Shown: piece after piece, positions 53,427 to 62,529 of the stretch
Position numbering within the stretch: position 1 is the first letter of the stretch
Layout: each line of letters starts with the position of its first letter
Assembly (NCBI RefSeq): GCF_000682715.1
Contig: NZ_AWFH01000034.1
Location: forward strand, 1-64,000
Reading direction: 5' to 3'
From: Hyphomonas atlantica corrig.
Lineage (GTDB): Bacteria > Pseudomonadota > Alphaproteobacteria > Caulobacterales > Hyphomonadaceae
Length of the DNA: 64,000 nt
Position numbers and translations under genes: made by a program
Notes under the pieces: generated by a model
What the model saw: only the letters and a program-made list of their open reading frames with translations
Told to the model about the DNA's origin: nothing
Databases searched by the model: none

Positions 53427-54782
53427 ATGAAACGGATACTCACCGGGGGGCTTGTCGCGCTCTCGGTTTTCGCCTCCAGCGCCGTTGCCGAAGAAAGCAC
53501 CTGGTCACCCAGCGTGTTCAGCCTCGACAATGGGATGGAAGTTGTCGTCGTGCCGGACCACCGCGCACCGGTCGTGACGCATATGGTCTGGTACAAGGTT
53601 GGCGCCGTGGACGAGGCCGAAGGCAAGTCCGGCATCGCTCACCTCTTCGAACACGTCATGTTCAAGGAAACCGACGACCTTGCGCCGGGTGAGTTCGACG
53701 ATATCGTCTCTCGCAATGGTGGCGTCAGCAATGCGTTCACCAGCTGGGACTACACGGCCTATTTCGAGCGCGTTGCGAAGCAGCACCTCGGCACGATGAT
53801 GGCACTCGAAGCCGAGCGCATGACCGATCTGATCATCAATGACGATCCGAACGGTCCGTTCATTTCCGAGCGCGATGTGGTGAAGGAAGAGCGTCGCCAG
53901 CGCATCGACAACAATCCCGGCGTAATCCTGCAGGAAATGGTCCTGTCGGAACTCTGGAAGGGCCATCCATACGAGATCACGGTCATCGGCAAGATGGACG
54001 AAGTCGCGGCGCTGACCCCGGAAGACGGGATGAGCTTCTACGAGGAGTATTACAGCCCCGAGAATGCGATCCTCGTTGTGGCCGGTGATGTGACACCTGA
54101 CGAAGTTCGGGCGCTGGCCGAAGAGCATTATGGCGCGATTGAGCCGACTGGAACGGCACACGGTGAACGCAAATGGGCACCGGTTCCGCCGCTGAGCGAG
54201 ACGAAGGAACTGGTCTATTCCGATCCGAAAGTGCGTCAGCCGAGCTGGAGTCGCTATTACTCCGGCACGTCTGAAACGCGTGATCGAGACCTGTCCTATG
54301 CGCTGGATGTCGGCCTGGAAGTGCTGGGCGGCGGCATGACAAGCCGTCTCTATCAGTCGCTTGTGGAAGGCCAGCAGCTCGCGATCAACGCCAACACTTT
54401 CGCCTGGACCACGCTGCATGATGAAGGCCCTGCCGTGATTATGGCGAGCCCGGCACCGGGCGTATCACTGGAGGATCTCGAAGCCGCTGTGATGGCAGAG
54501 GTTGAGAAGGTTCTGGCCGAAGGCTTCACGGACGCTGAAGTCGAGCGGGCTCGCAACAAGCTGGCGGCTCAGGCCATTTATGCCCGAGACAGCCAATCCA
54601 ACATGGCGAATACATTTGGTTCAACACTGGCGCTCGGCGGTTCAATTGATGACGTTCTGAACTATCCGGATGCCATGCGGGCCATTACCACGGAGCAGGC
54701 AATCGCCGCCGTCCGCGAAGTATTTGGCGCGGATCGCCACTACATCGAAGCACACCTGCTGCCAGCAGAGGGAGAATTCTGA
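53427..54782 (+). CDS. M16 family zinc peptidase (active subunit)
   Basis: 451 residues with GAGAGGA upstream. A signal peptide ends at AVAEE. The inverted zinc motif HxxEH is HLFEH (His72, Glu75, His76) with a downstream Glu ligand expected about 75 residues later (in a Glu-rich stretch containing ERDVVKEERRQ). It belongs to the bacterial M16B clan resembling mitochondrial processing peptidase. It ends one base before the second M16 gene and the two probably form a heterodimer in the periplasm. Confidence 0.93.
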   Translation: MKRILTGGLVALSVFASSAVAEESTWSPSVFSLDNGMEVVVVPDHRAPVVTHMVWYKVGAVDEAEGKSGIAHLFEHVMFKETDDLAPGEFDDIVSRNGGVSNAFTSWDYTAYFERVAKQHLGTMMALEAERMTDLIINDDPNGPFISERDVVKEERRQRIDNNPGVILQEMVLSELWKGHPYEITVIGKMDEVAALTPEDGMSFYEEYYSPENAILVVAGDVTPDEVRALAEEHYGAIEPTGTAHGERKWAPVPPLSETKELVYSDPKVRQPSWSRYYSGTSETRDRDLSYALDVGLEVLGGGMTSRLYQSLVEGQQLAINANTFAWTTLHDEGPAVIMASPAPGVSLEDLEAAVMAEVEKVLAEGFTDAEVERARNKLAAQAIYARDSQSNMANTFGSTLALGGSIDDVLNYPDAMRAITTEQAIAAVREVFGADRHYIEAHLLPAEGEF

Positions 54783-54783
54783 G

Positions 54784-56196
54784 ATGAAACCTTTTGACCT
54801 CATCATCGGTGCTGCCCTCGGACTGGGGGTTGCAGCATGTGCGTCAGTCGAGCCCGCGCAAACGGACGCAGAAATTACGGCGGTTGCACCGCCTGTCGAG
54901 GCGAGTGCGGATGACGCAGGCCTGGATGTCGTCGTTCATGAAGGCGATTTTGCCGAGATCCAGCAATTCACGACGCCAGGCGGCGTGTCGGTCTGGTTGG
55001 TGTCTGAACCGTCCATTCCGATCCTGTCGGTTGCGATGGCCTGGGAGGGTGGCGAAGCGGCAGACCCGGACGGCCTCGAAGGGCTGGCGGATGCCGTGGC
55101 CTATCACATGAACGAAGGCGCGGGTGATCTCGATTCGCTGGCGTTCCAGACGCGGATGGAAGAGCTCAATATGAGCTTCGGGTGCAGCGCGTCCAATGAG
55201 TGGACATCCTGTTCCGCATCCATGCTGACGGATAATGCCACGGATGCGATGGACCTGGTGGCGATGGCGTTTGAAGCGCCCCGGTTCGATGAAGGCCCAT
55301 TTGCCAGGTTCGTGCGTGAGCAGGAAGTTTCGCTGAATACGCGCGAAACCAATGCGCGTTATCTCGCGGGCCGGGCAGAGGCTGCAGCGCTTTACCCGGA
55401 GCATCCTTATGCGCGAGAAATTTCCGCCGAAAGCGTTGCTGCGCTGACGCCTGAACTCGCAAAGGCGCATATGCGCAAGCTGATGGTGAAGGATCGGCTT
55501 ATCGTGACGGCAGTTGGCGCTGTCACGCCGGAAGAGTTGGCACCGATGATTGATGCGGTCGCAGCGCCCCTGCCTGAAAGCAGCGACCTGCCGAAAACGC
55601 CGAAGATCGCGTTCACGGCTGAGGACAAATTCGACACGATTGTCATTGACCTGCCCCAGCCTCAGAGCCTTGTGCGTTTTCTGGCGCCGGGTCTGGAGCG
55701 GGAGCATCCGGACTTCTTTACGGCCTATGTGCTGAACTACACCTATGGTGGCGGTGGATTTGGCAGTCGCCTGATGGAATCGCTTCGTGTCCAGAAGGGG
55801 CTAACTTATGGCGTCTATACCGGCCTGTCGTATGATGAGAAGTATCAGAACTGGGGCGGTGGGGGTCAAACGCGGAACGAAAGCGTTGGGGAGTTTGTTG
55901 CGGCGCTGAAAGAAGAGACCGCCTTGATCGCAGAGCAAGGCGTTACCGCTGAAGAACTGGCAGATGCCAAGGCGTATCTCACCGGGTCTTATCCGCTGGC
56001 GTTTGATTCCAACGCCAAGATTGCGGGCCAGATGATGGGCGTGCGTCAGGATGATCTGGGTGTGGACTATTTCGACCGTCGCAATGCGTTGATCGAGGCA
56101 GTGGCACTGGAAGACGTAAATCGCGTCGCCGCTGAATATCTGCAGCCAGATCGGCTCAGCTTCATTGTCGTGGGGCAGCCCGAAGGGCTGGAATAG
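54784..56196 (+). CDS. M16 family protein without active site (lipoprotein partner)
   Basis: 470 residues from the ATG at 54784. Lipobox VAAC makes it membrane-anchored. At the place of HxxEH the sequence is DAVAY (in GLADAVAYHMNEGAG), so His, Glu and His are all lost. The rest keeps the M16 fold including the conserved C-terminal YTYGGGGFGSRL and GLTYGVYTGL. It should pair with the active subunit as in M16B and processing peptidase heterodimers. Confidence 0.92.
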   Translation: MKPFDLIIGAALGLGVAACASVEPAQTDAEITAVAPPVEASADDAGLDVVVHEGDFAEIQQFTTPGGVSVWLVSEPSIPILSVAMAWEGGEAADPDGLEGLADAVAYHMNEGAGDLDSLAFQTRMEELNMSFGCSASNEWTSCSASMLTDNATDAMDLVAMAFEAPRFDEGPFARFVREQEVSLNTRETNARYLAGRAEAAALYPEHPYAREISAESVAALTPELAKAHMRKLMVKDRLIVTAVGAVTPEELAPMIDAVAAPLPESSDLPKTPKIAFTAEDKFDTIVIDLPQPQSLVRFLAPGLEREHPDFFTAYVLNYTYGGGGFGSRLMESLRVQKGLTYGVYTGLSYDEKYQNWGGGGQTRNESVGEFVAALKEETALIAEQGVTAEELADAKAYLTGSYPLAFDSNAKIAGQMMGVRQDDLGVDYFDRRNALIEAVALEDVNRVAAEYLQPDRLSFIVVGQPEGLE

Positions 56197-56208
56197 CGAT
56201 AGCCCGGC

Positions 56209-57159
56209 CTAGTCCGCAGTCTTTCGGGGTGCGGACAGGCCGGTCGTTGCCGCATCAAACACGCTCTCCCGATTGTATCGATAGAGCTCCGCCGGTCGGC
56301 CGCCGGTGCTGGTTTCCATTGCGCCGGTTCCGATAACAAAGCCGGTCTTGTCCAGAGCGCGCCGGAAATTCTGTGTGTGCAGGGACAGGCCCAGAATCCC
56401 CTCAACGGCGCGCTGAAGTGACGACAGAGTGAATTTGTCTGGCATCAGTTCGAAAACGACTGGCCGGTATTTGATCTTGCCGCGCAAACGAGAAATTGCC
56501 GTGGCCAGAATACGCCGGTGATCCGAGGCCATTGGCTCGCCGAGGCGGACATCCGGTTCTGGCAGGCCAGCATCGCGCGCGCATTCGATGACAAGCCCGG
56601 CCTCATACAGCAATTCGTAACGATCCAGAACGCGCTCCTCGATCCACCGGATTCCATCCAGAGCGAAAGCAGCGCGAGCACGTTCCAACCGACGTTCATT
56701 CCCGGCGGCCCACGTCATCAGGCGGGGCGCAATGTGTGCATCGATCAGCGCTGGACGGCCACTGCGATGATCTTCCCACGGAAAATATCGATACCAGGAG
56801 TGCCACCGCGCCTCGAAGGAATCATCCGCGGGGCGGGGCTCTGGGGTCAGGGCGAGGTAGCCAACCGAAATGACACGCGCATTCGGGGCTGAATCTGCCA
56901 GAGTGGCTTCGGGGGTTTCGCGATCCTTGTCCCCAAACGTGTAGAGTTGCTCGACATAGCCGAGTTCAAAGCCGGTTTGCTCACGCACCCAGCCCCGCAA
57001 TGACAGGTCAAACGTGCGATGGCGGTCCGGGTCAAATGCACCAAAGGGCAGGGCGTCTTCGCCCGTCTCGCGCTGGGTGATCAATACGCGGGGTGCGTCG
57101 CCTTCGACAGCAACCATCACGGCGGACAGTCCAATCAGCAAAGGCGATGACAGCGGCAT
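56209..57159 (-). CDS. NrtR-like Nudix/winged-helix regulator
   Basis: 316 residues. A Nudix-like N-terminal half is joined to a C-terminal winged helix: RGKIKYRPVVFELMPDKFTLSSLQRAVEGILG, FRRALDKTGFV, GGRPAELYRY, the wording of NrtR regulators of NAD metabolism. The Nudix box is degenerate: LRGWVREQTGFE replaces the REUxEExGU pattern, so hydrolysis is unlikely and ligand sensing probable. The start overlaps the stop of the HD gene (TGATG). An NAD-linked role is inference; the CinA-like amidase at 7281 is an NAD-recycling enzyme. Confidence 0.85.
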   Translation of the reverse strand: MPLSSPLLIGLSAVMVAVEGDAPRVLITQRETGEDALPFGAFDPDRHRTFDLSLRGWVREQTGFELGYVEQLYTFGDKDRETPEATLADSAPNARVISVGYLALTPEPRPADDSFEARWHSWYRYFPWEDHRSGRPALIDAHIAPRLMTWAAGNERRLERARAAFALDGIRWIEERVLDRYELLYEAGLVIECARDAGLPEPDVRLGEPMASDHRRILATAISRLRGKIKYRPVVFELMPDKFTLSSLQRAVEGILGLSLHTQNFRRALDKTGFVIGTGAMETSTGGRPAELYRYNRESVFDAATTGLSAPRKTAD

Positions 57160-57776
57160 CAGGAGGGCTCCAGCAATTTGTTGATCTGTGCGTAGCGCTT
57201 CATGAACGCGGCTTGCGCATCTGGAACCGCTTTCGGAGAAAGTTTCAGCTTGGTTCCTTCAGGCGGCTTTCCAAACAAGCGGTTTGCTTCGTCTTCGGAG
57301 AAACCCGCCAGTTGAATCGCTTCTGCCCAGGCGCAGATGAGGTCGGCTTTCTTGATCAGGCGCTTCAGCTTCTGTGGAGTAACAGGCCGCAGGCCAAAGC
57401 GGATGTGGATCGCTTCCTGCAGGCGGGCCTCGATGGTCTTGTAGCTTTCACCCAGTAGCGCCTTGAAGGGCGATATCATGTCGCCAATCACGTATTCAGG
57501 ACTATCATGAAGTAGCGCCGTCAGGCGTTGCTGCGGTGTCAGGTCAGGTTGAAGGCGGCGGCAGATATCTTCAACCAGAACAGAATGTTCGGCCACTGAG
57601 AATGCGTGTTCGCCGCGTGTTTGCCCGTTCCATCGGGCAACCCGGGCAAGGCCGTGGGCAATATCTTCGATTTCCACATCCATTGGGGATGGGTCGGCCA
57701 GGTCAAGCCGTCGACCCGACAACATGCGTTGCCAGACGCGGGGGGCCTTAACAGATTGCTTCACGCGAGAGGTCAT
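57159..57776 (-). CDS. YfbR-like HD-domain nucleotidase
   Basis: 205 residues from the ATG at 57776; GTG codons at 57779 and 57782 are possible starts. DIAHGLARVARWNGQTRGEHAFSVAEHS and ALLHDSPEYVIGD carry the HD metal site (His in AEHS, His-Asp in LLHD), followed by an Asp in KADLICAWAEA. YfbR-like enzymes are 5'-deoxynucleotidases for dNMPs. Overlaps the regulator gene downstream, which suggests that the pair works together in nucleotide balance. Confidence 0.87.
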   Translation of the reverse strand: MTSRVKQSVKAPRVWQRMLSGRRLDLADPSPMDVEIEDIAHGLARVARWNGQTRGEHAFSVAEHSVLVEDICRRLQPDLTPQQRLTALLHDSPEYVIGDMISPFKALLGESYKTIEARLQEAIHIRFGLRPVTPQKLKRLIKKADLICAWAEAIQLAGFSEDEANRLFGKPPEGTKLKLSPKAVPDAQAAFMKRYAQINKLLEPS

Positions 57777-57954
57777 CACCACCTTATTTAAAGCTTTGGA
57801 AACACAGGTAAAGAAACGAGGGCATTCCGGTTACGAACTCGTCCCTTTTTGGCCCCAATCGGCAAATGCGCTGTTAAGGCGTTTGGGGCAAAAGGGTCTC
57901 ATGAACAAGGGCCGCGTTCAGAGATTCGCCGCCTTTCCTGCAAGTGAGGTGACC

Positions 57955-58104
57955 ATGCTGGATTCTTTGACGACTGTTGTATCTTCCCAAACCATTGCGT
58001 TCGGGGTCCTGCTCATAGGGTGCAGCATTGTTGTCGTTGAAGCCGTTCGCGCCAGCAAGGAAATACTCTGGGGCGACATGTTCATGGACGATCTGGACGA
58101 TTAG
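57955..58104 (+). CDS. Small membrane protein, 49 residues
   Basis: 49 residues from ATG at 57955 with GAGGTG upstream; an ATG at 57901 would extend it by 18 residues. One hydrophobic segment (SQTIAFGVLLIGCSIVVVEA) is followed by a short cytosolic tail ending in acidic DDLDD. The case for a real gene is the ribosome-binding site, a sound membrane segment and an intrinsic terminator nine bases after the stop. Function unknown. Confidence 0.55.
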   Translation: MLDSLTTVVSSQTIAFGVLLIGCSIVVVEAVRASKEILWGDMFMDDLDD

Positions 58105-58112
58105 TCCGGCCG

Positions 58113-58133
58113 GGCCTGATTCAGGCCGTTTTC
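58113..58133 (+). terminator. Intrinsic terminator after the small membrane protein gene
   Basis: GGCCTG (58113-58118) pairs with CAGGCC (58122-58127) around ATT, followed by GTTTTC. It overlaps the 3' end of the convergent KAS III gene, so it also forms part of a coding sequence on the other strand. Confidence 0.6.
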
Positions 58134-59242
58134 TCCACAAATACGGTTCCGGCGGAATAACCGGCTCCGAAAGAGCAGATCAAACCGCGATCGCCGGGCT
58201 TGAAGTCGCCTGAATATTTGTGGAAGGCGATGATGGAACCGGCCGAAGACGTGTTGGCATAGGTGTCCAGCACGGTCGGGCTTTCCTCATCGGTTGCTTC
58301 TCTCCCCAAGACCTTTGACGAGATCAGGCGGTTCATGTTTGCGTTCGCTTGATGCAACCACATGCGGCGCAAATCGGTTGGGGCGATGTTGAGTTCGCCG
58401 AGTTGTTCCCCAATCATCGTGGCAACCATTGGCACCACTTCCTTGAACACTTTGCGCCCTTCCTGGACAAACAGCTTGTCTGGCGCGTCAATGCCTTCCG
58501 GTGCGGCGCGGTTCAGGAAGCCGAAATTGTTCCGGATGTTATTCGAAAACTGCGTCTTCAGCTTGGTGCCGAGAATTTTCCAATGGCCGACCGGCGCTAT
58601 GCTGACATCTTCCACCAGGACAGCCGTTGCGACGTCGCCGAAGATGAAGTGGCTGTCGCGATCCGTAAAATTCAGATGCCCCGAGCAGATTTCCGGGTTG
58701 ACCATGAGGACCGATTTGGCGCTGCCAGAGCGCACGAAGTCTGCTGCGGTCTGGATGCCGAAGGTTGCGGAAGAGCAGGCGACGTTCATGTCGAATGCGA
58801 AACCGCCACATCCAAGCGCGTCCTGGATTTCCACGGCCATGGCAGGGTAGGCGCGCTGCATGTTTGAGGCGGCGCAGATCACGGCGTCCACGTCTTCGGG
58901 CTTGCGCCCGGCGCGCTCCAGCGCATCTTTGGCGGCTTTCACAGCGATTTCGGCCAGGACCGAAATCTGCTCGTTCGGACGCTCTGCAATACGGGGGGCC
59001 ATGATGTCCGGATCCAGAACGCCAGTCTTGTCCATCACATAGCGGGATTTGATGCCGGACGCCTTTTCGATGAATTCGACCGATGAGTGCGTCTTTGGCT
59101 CCAGCAGGCCGGCGGCGATATCTGCTTCCCGCTCGCGGTTCCAGTTGTCGGCCCAAACATTGTAGCTGTCGACCAATTCCTTGTTGGAAATGGAGTTGGG
59201 AGGCGTCCAGAGTCCTGTCGCCGAAATGACTGGTGTATTCAT
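58121..59242 (-). CDS. Beta-ketoacyl-ACP synthase III family protein
   Basis: 373 residues, longer than a typical FabH (about 320). The thiolase-fold catalytic triad is intact: Cys156 (NVACSSAT), His in LHQANANMN and Asn in YANTSSAGS. The N-terminus contains an insertion of about 20 residues (NVWADNWNREREADIAAG) relative to FabH. Related proteins act as condensing enzymes on acyl-CoA or acyl-ACP outside core fatty acid synthesis. No fab genes are adjacent. AGAGGG site upstream. Confidence 0.9.
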   Translation of the reverse strand: MNTPVISATGLWTPPNSISNKELVDSYNVWADNWNREREADIAAGLLEPKTHSSVEFIEKASGIKSRYVMDKTGVLDPDIMAPRIAERPNEQISVLAEIAVKAAKDALERAGRKPEDVDAVICAASNMQRAYPAMAVEIQDALGCGGFAFDMNVACSSATFGIQTAADFVRSGSAKSVLMVNPEICSGHLNFTDRDSHFIFGDVATAVLVEDVSIAPVGHWKILGTKLKTQFSNNIRNNFGFLNRAAPEGIDAPDKLFVQEGRKVFKEVVPMVATMIGEQLGELNIAPTDLRRMWLHQANANMNRLISSKVLGREATDEESPTVLDTYANTSSAGSIIAFHKYSGDFKPGDRGLICSFGAGYSAGTVFVEKTA

Positions 59243-59357
59243 GCCTGCCCTCTTTGTCCGATCCGGATAACCCAGACCGTTATCGCATTTTTCTACAATG
59301 GTTTGTGTCTGCGGGAAGTTTGGTCAACTTCCGGTGATTTGCAAGTACCGAGGCTGT

Positions 59358-59675
59358 TTAGTCTTTTGGGGCGCGTAGCCCGGAATCGACCGTTTCCCGA
59401 ACTGCTTCGCGGGGCAGACCCTGAGCTTCGTTTATGGCCTCGCGTTCTTCCGCCGCTTTCATTCTTTCGGCGTAGGATGCAGCATTTCGCTCCTGCCGCG
59501 CTTCAAGCAGCGCGATCTCTGTTTCTATGCACCGGTCTCGCGTTTCAGGATCGGGGGCTGTCCGGCAGCGGCTCCAGGCTTCGGCGCGGTTTGCCTTGTC
59601 CATTGAAGACGTTGCGCAGCCAGCGAGAAATGGCACCGCGACCAGAAGGGCAGCGGTAATCATTGAGGCTTTCAT
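59358..59675 (-). CDS. Small lipoprotein of unknown function
   Basis: 105 residues from the ATG at 59675 (a TTG one codon earlier is possible); GGAG lies upstream. Lipobox LAGC gives the lipidated Cys at about residue 20. The mature part is mostly alpha-helical and charged (EAWSRCRTAPDPETRDRCIE) with two cysteines that may pair. No family recognised. Three bases after the tag stop, so probably in the same transcript. Confidence 0.72.
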   Translation of the reverse strand: MKASMITAALLVAVPFLAGCATSSMDKANRAEAWSRCRTAPDPETRDRCIETEIALLEARQERNAASYAERMKAAEEREAINEAQGLPREAVRETVDSGLRAPKD

Positions 59676-59678
59676 CAA

Positions 59679-60272
59679 TCACATCTCCTGAACGGCCTTG
59701 TGTCGCGGACAGGATACATCATGGTCATTGACCATGCCAACTGCCTGCGCCCATGCATAAACGATCGTTGGGCCCACGAATTTGAACCCACGTTTCTTGA
59801 GATCCTTTGACATTGCAGCGGACCAGTCGGTGTGAGTGGGCGCATCGCGGAAATGTTTCCACTGGTTCACAATGGGCTGGCCGCCCACAATTTGCCAGCA
59901 ATAGTCGGAAAAGCTGTCGCCTGATTCTTCCATCGCAAGGAATGCCTGAGCATTGCCGATCACCGCGTCGACCTTTTTGGGGCTCCGGATGATGCCGGGG
60001 TTTTTCAGCGCTTTGGCTGCGCGGGCGGGCGTCCAGCGGGCGAGCTTTTCGGGGTCGAAATTGTCGAACTCTTCGCGGATGCTGTCGCGCTTGCGCAATA
60101 TGGTGATCCAGGCCAGTCCGGCCTGCATGCCGTCCAGTTGCAGTTTCTCCCAGAGTGCGCGTCCATCGCGCTCCGGCACGCCCCATTCGGTGTCATGATA
60201 GGTCCGATAGAGCTCGTCAGACGGCGGGGCCCATGCGCAGGGATATGTGTCACTCACCGGCTGGCTCCGCAT
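59679..60272 (-). CDS. tag: DNA-3-methyladenine glycosylase I
   Basis: 197 residues from the ATG at 60272; a GTG at 60257 with CGGAG upstream is an equal candidate. Zinc-binding residues are in YPCAW, TYHDTEWGVP and DHDVSCPRH; the conserved LDGMQAGLAWITIL and KRGFKFVGPTIVYAWAQA are typical. Removes 3-methyladenine from alkylated DNA to begin base excision repair. Its 5' end overlaps the ygfZ 3' end by 23 bases (8 if GTG is used), so it is translated from the same operon. Confidence 0.95.
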   Translation of the reverse strand: MRSQPVSDTYPCAWAPPSDELYRTYHDTEWGVPERDGRALWEKLQLDGMQAGLAWITILRKRDSIREEFDNFDPEKLARWTPARAAKALKNPGIIRSPKKVDAVIGNAQAFLAMEESGDSFSDYCWQIVGGQPIVNQWKHFRDAPTHTDWSAAMSKDLKKRGFKFVGPTIVYAWAQAVGMVNDHDVSCPRHKAVQEM

Positions 60273-61062
60273 TGTGACTGTCCACCTCTGCGCGTTGCCA
60301 TTCCGTCAGCTCGAACGTCACGGGTGCGCCGTTGCAGGTGAACGCCAGTCCATCCTGCTCAGCCTTGGCAAGCCGGTCCGTGCGGATCAGAGCGAGTCCA
60401 ACTGATCCGGCCACGCTGCTGAGTGTGCCTATTGGGGTGGCCGCGAGAATATCGGCGCCTGTTTCCAGAGCCTCACCCGTTACCTTCACGGTGCGCTTGC
60501 GAATCTTGCCCTTGCGCTTCATGCGGCTGGCGACTTCCTGCCCGACAAAACAACCTTTCTTGTAGTCGATACCCGACATCATATCCATGTTGATATCGGT
60601 CGGGAAAACTTCGGCGGCGCGGTAATCTGAGCCCCATTCCGGTACGCCTGCTGCGAGCCGGGCAGCGTGCCATTCCTCTTCGGGCATTTCGATTCCAGAG
60701 ACACCCGCCGGCGTGATTGCGCGATGCGGCAATTGCGGCGACCGGACGTCCACCCAACTTCCCTCGGTGACGACATCATCGGTCAGCCGTTCAATGGTCA
60801 CATCATTGCGCATTCTGAACATTTTCAAGCGCTTTTCGAGGTCATCCGCCGCGTCGACATGGACATCCAGATAGATGTTTTCCAAGGACAGCATGGCCAG
60901 GTAGTCGGCGATCACCTTTCCTTGCGGCGTCAGCAACGCGCCGTACCGCATCTCGCCCGTCTGCCAATTGTCGACCGAGTGTGTGACCGTGCGGCCCAGC
61001 AGGTGAAGCATGTCAGGGCCGGTCAGGCGAATGATGGCGCGATGGGGGAGAATGCGTTTCAT
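60250..61062 (-). CDS. ygfZ: Folate-binding protein YgfZ (Fe-S cluster maintenance)
   Basis: 270 residues from the ATG at 61062; the longer frame overlaps the divergent pyrC. The K-G-C-F-V-G-Q-E signature is present (YKKGCFVGQEV). YgfZ belongs to the GcvT-like fold, binds tetrahydrofolate and helps repair or assemble Fe-S clusters. First gene of the ygfZ - tag - lipoprotein unit. Divergent from dihydroorotase with 107 bases between starts. Confidence 0.94.
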   Translation of the reverse strand: MKRILPHRAIIRLTGPDMLHLLGRTVTHSVDNWQTGEMRYGALLTPQGKVIADYLAMLSLENIYLDVHVDAADDLEKRLKMFRMRNDVTIERLTDDVVTEGSWVDVRSPQLPHRAITPAGVSGIEMPEEEWHAARLAAGVPEWGSDYRAAEVFPTDINMDMMSGIDYKKGCFVGQEVASRMKRKGKIRKRTVKVTGEALETGADILAATPIGTLSSVAGSVGLALIRTDRLAKAEQDGLAFTCNGAPVTFELTEWQRAEVDSHNAEPAGE

Positions 61063-61169
61063 CTGCCTGTTGTAAGTATGGCAAGGTGGCTTCTCAAGTC
61101 CGACGTTCCATTCAAGGCTCGGGAAAACCACACTTGACTTAGGCCGCGCGGAGTCACACCCCATTTGCC

Positions 61170-62504
61170 ATGACCTATGATCTGATCCTGAAAGGCGGCA
61201 CCGTCGTTTCTCCCGGCGGCATGGCGCAAACCGACATCGGCGTGAAGGGCGAGCGTATTGCCCATATCGGCGACCTGACCGGCGTTGATGCCGGAGAAAT
61301 CTATGACGCAACCGGCCTGCACATTCTGCCCGGTGTGATCGACAGCCAGGTTCACTTCAGGGAACCGGGACTGGAGCACAAGGCCGACCTCGAAACAGAA
61401 GCCCGCTCTGCCGCGCTGGGCGGCGTCGTGGCCGTGTTCGAGATGCCGAACACCAACCCGTCCACGATCACGCCCGATGCGTTGACTGACAAGCTGGCCC
61501 GCGCGAAGGGCCGGATGGACACCGATCATGCGTTCTATGCCGGCGCGACACATGACAACACGGACGTGTTGCCAGAGATGGAGCAGATGCTCGGTTGTTG
61601 CGGTGTGAAAGTCTTCATGGGCGCGTCGACCGGAGATTTGCTGATCCAGGACGATGAAGGCGTTGAAGCTGTGCTGCGCGCTATCAAGCGTCGCGCCGCA
61701 TTCCACTCGGAAGACGAGTATCGACTCGAGGAACGCCGCAGCCTGGCCGTGCAGGGGGATTGGCAAAGTCATATTGTGGTTCGCGATGTTGAGGCCGCTG
61801 TCAGTTCTACGCGCCGCTTGTTGCGCCTTGCGCGCAAGACCGGAAAACGCATCCACGTGCTGCATATCTCCACCGCTGAGGAAATGGAGTTGCTGCGCGA
61901 TGCGAAGGATCTGGCCAGTGTGGAAGTCCTTCCGAACCACCTCACGCTGGCTGCGCCCGACTGTTATGAGCGCCTCAAAGGCTTTGCCCAGCAGAACCCG
62001 CCCGTGCGCGAACAACGCCATCAGGACGCCCTCTGGCGGGCGCTGAATGCCGGGATCGTGGATGTATTGGCGACCGATCACGCGCCACATACGCGCGAAG
62101 AGAAGGAGCGGCCTTACCCTGCCTCACCATCCGGCATGCCGGGCGTGCAGACGCTCGTGCCGGTGATGTTGACCCATGTGAACAACGGAAAGCTCAGCCT
62201 TCAGCGTTTCGTCGAATTGACGAGCGCGGGGCCGCAGCGTGTCTTCGGGCTCGCAGACAAGGGCCGTATCGCGGAAGGCTATCATGCGGACTTCACGGTG
62301 GTAGACCTGAAGCGCAAGGAAACCATCACGCATGACTGGACGAAGTCCAAATGCGGATGGACACCCTATGATGGTTTCGAGGCGACAGGGTGGCCCGTTG
62401 CAACCATCATTCGCGGCGGGTTCGTCATGCGCGACGGTGAGATCGTGAAGAAAGGCGGCGGTCAACCAGTCCGCTTCAACGAGACACTGGAGCCGATCAG
62501 CTGA
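61170..62504 (+). CDS. pyrC: Dihydroorotase
   Basis: 444 residues. Amidohydrolase motifs are VHFREPG, the carboxylated Lys in GVKVFMGASTG, HVLHIST, LPNHLTLAAP and ATDHAPHTREEK. The first metal motif reads QVH rather than HVH, a variant I recall from another known dihydroorotase branch, so activity is likely kept. Converts carbamoyl aspartate to dihydroorotate in pyrimidine synthesis. No pyrB or other pyr gene is next to it. Confidence 0.93.
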   Translation: MTYDLILKGGTVVSPGGMAQTDIGVKGERIAHIGDLTGVDAGEIYDATGLHILPGVIDSQVHFREPGLEHKADLETEARSAALGGVVAVFEMPNTNPSTITPDALTDKLARAKGRMDTDHAFYAGATHDNTDVLPEMEQMLGCCGVKVFMGASTGDLLIQDDEGVEAVLRAIKRRAAFHSEDEYRLEERRSLAVQGDWQSHIVVRDVEAAVSSTRRLLRLARKTGKRIHVLHISTAEEMELLRDAKDLASVEVLPNHLTLAAPDCYERLKGFAQQNPPVREQRHQDALWRALNAGIVDVLATDHAPHTREEKERPYPASPSGMPGVQTLVPVMLTHVNNGKLSLQRFVELTSAGPQRVFGLADKGRIAEGYHADFTVVDLKRKETITHDWTKSKCGWTPYDGFEATGWPVATIIRGGFVMRDGEIVKKGGGQPVRFNETLEPIS

Positions 62505-62529
62505 ACCTGATGTGGGTGGAGCGGGGCGC

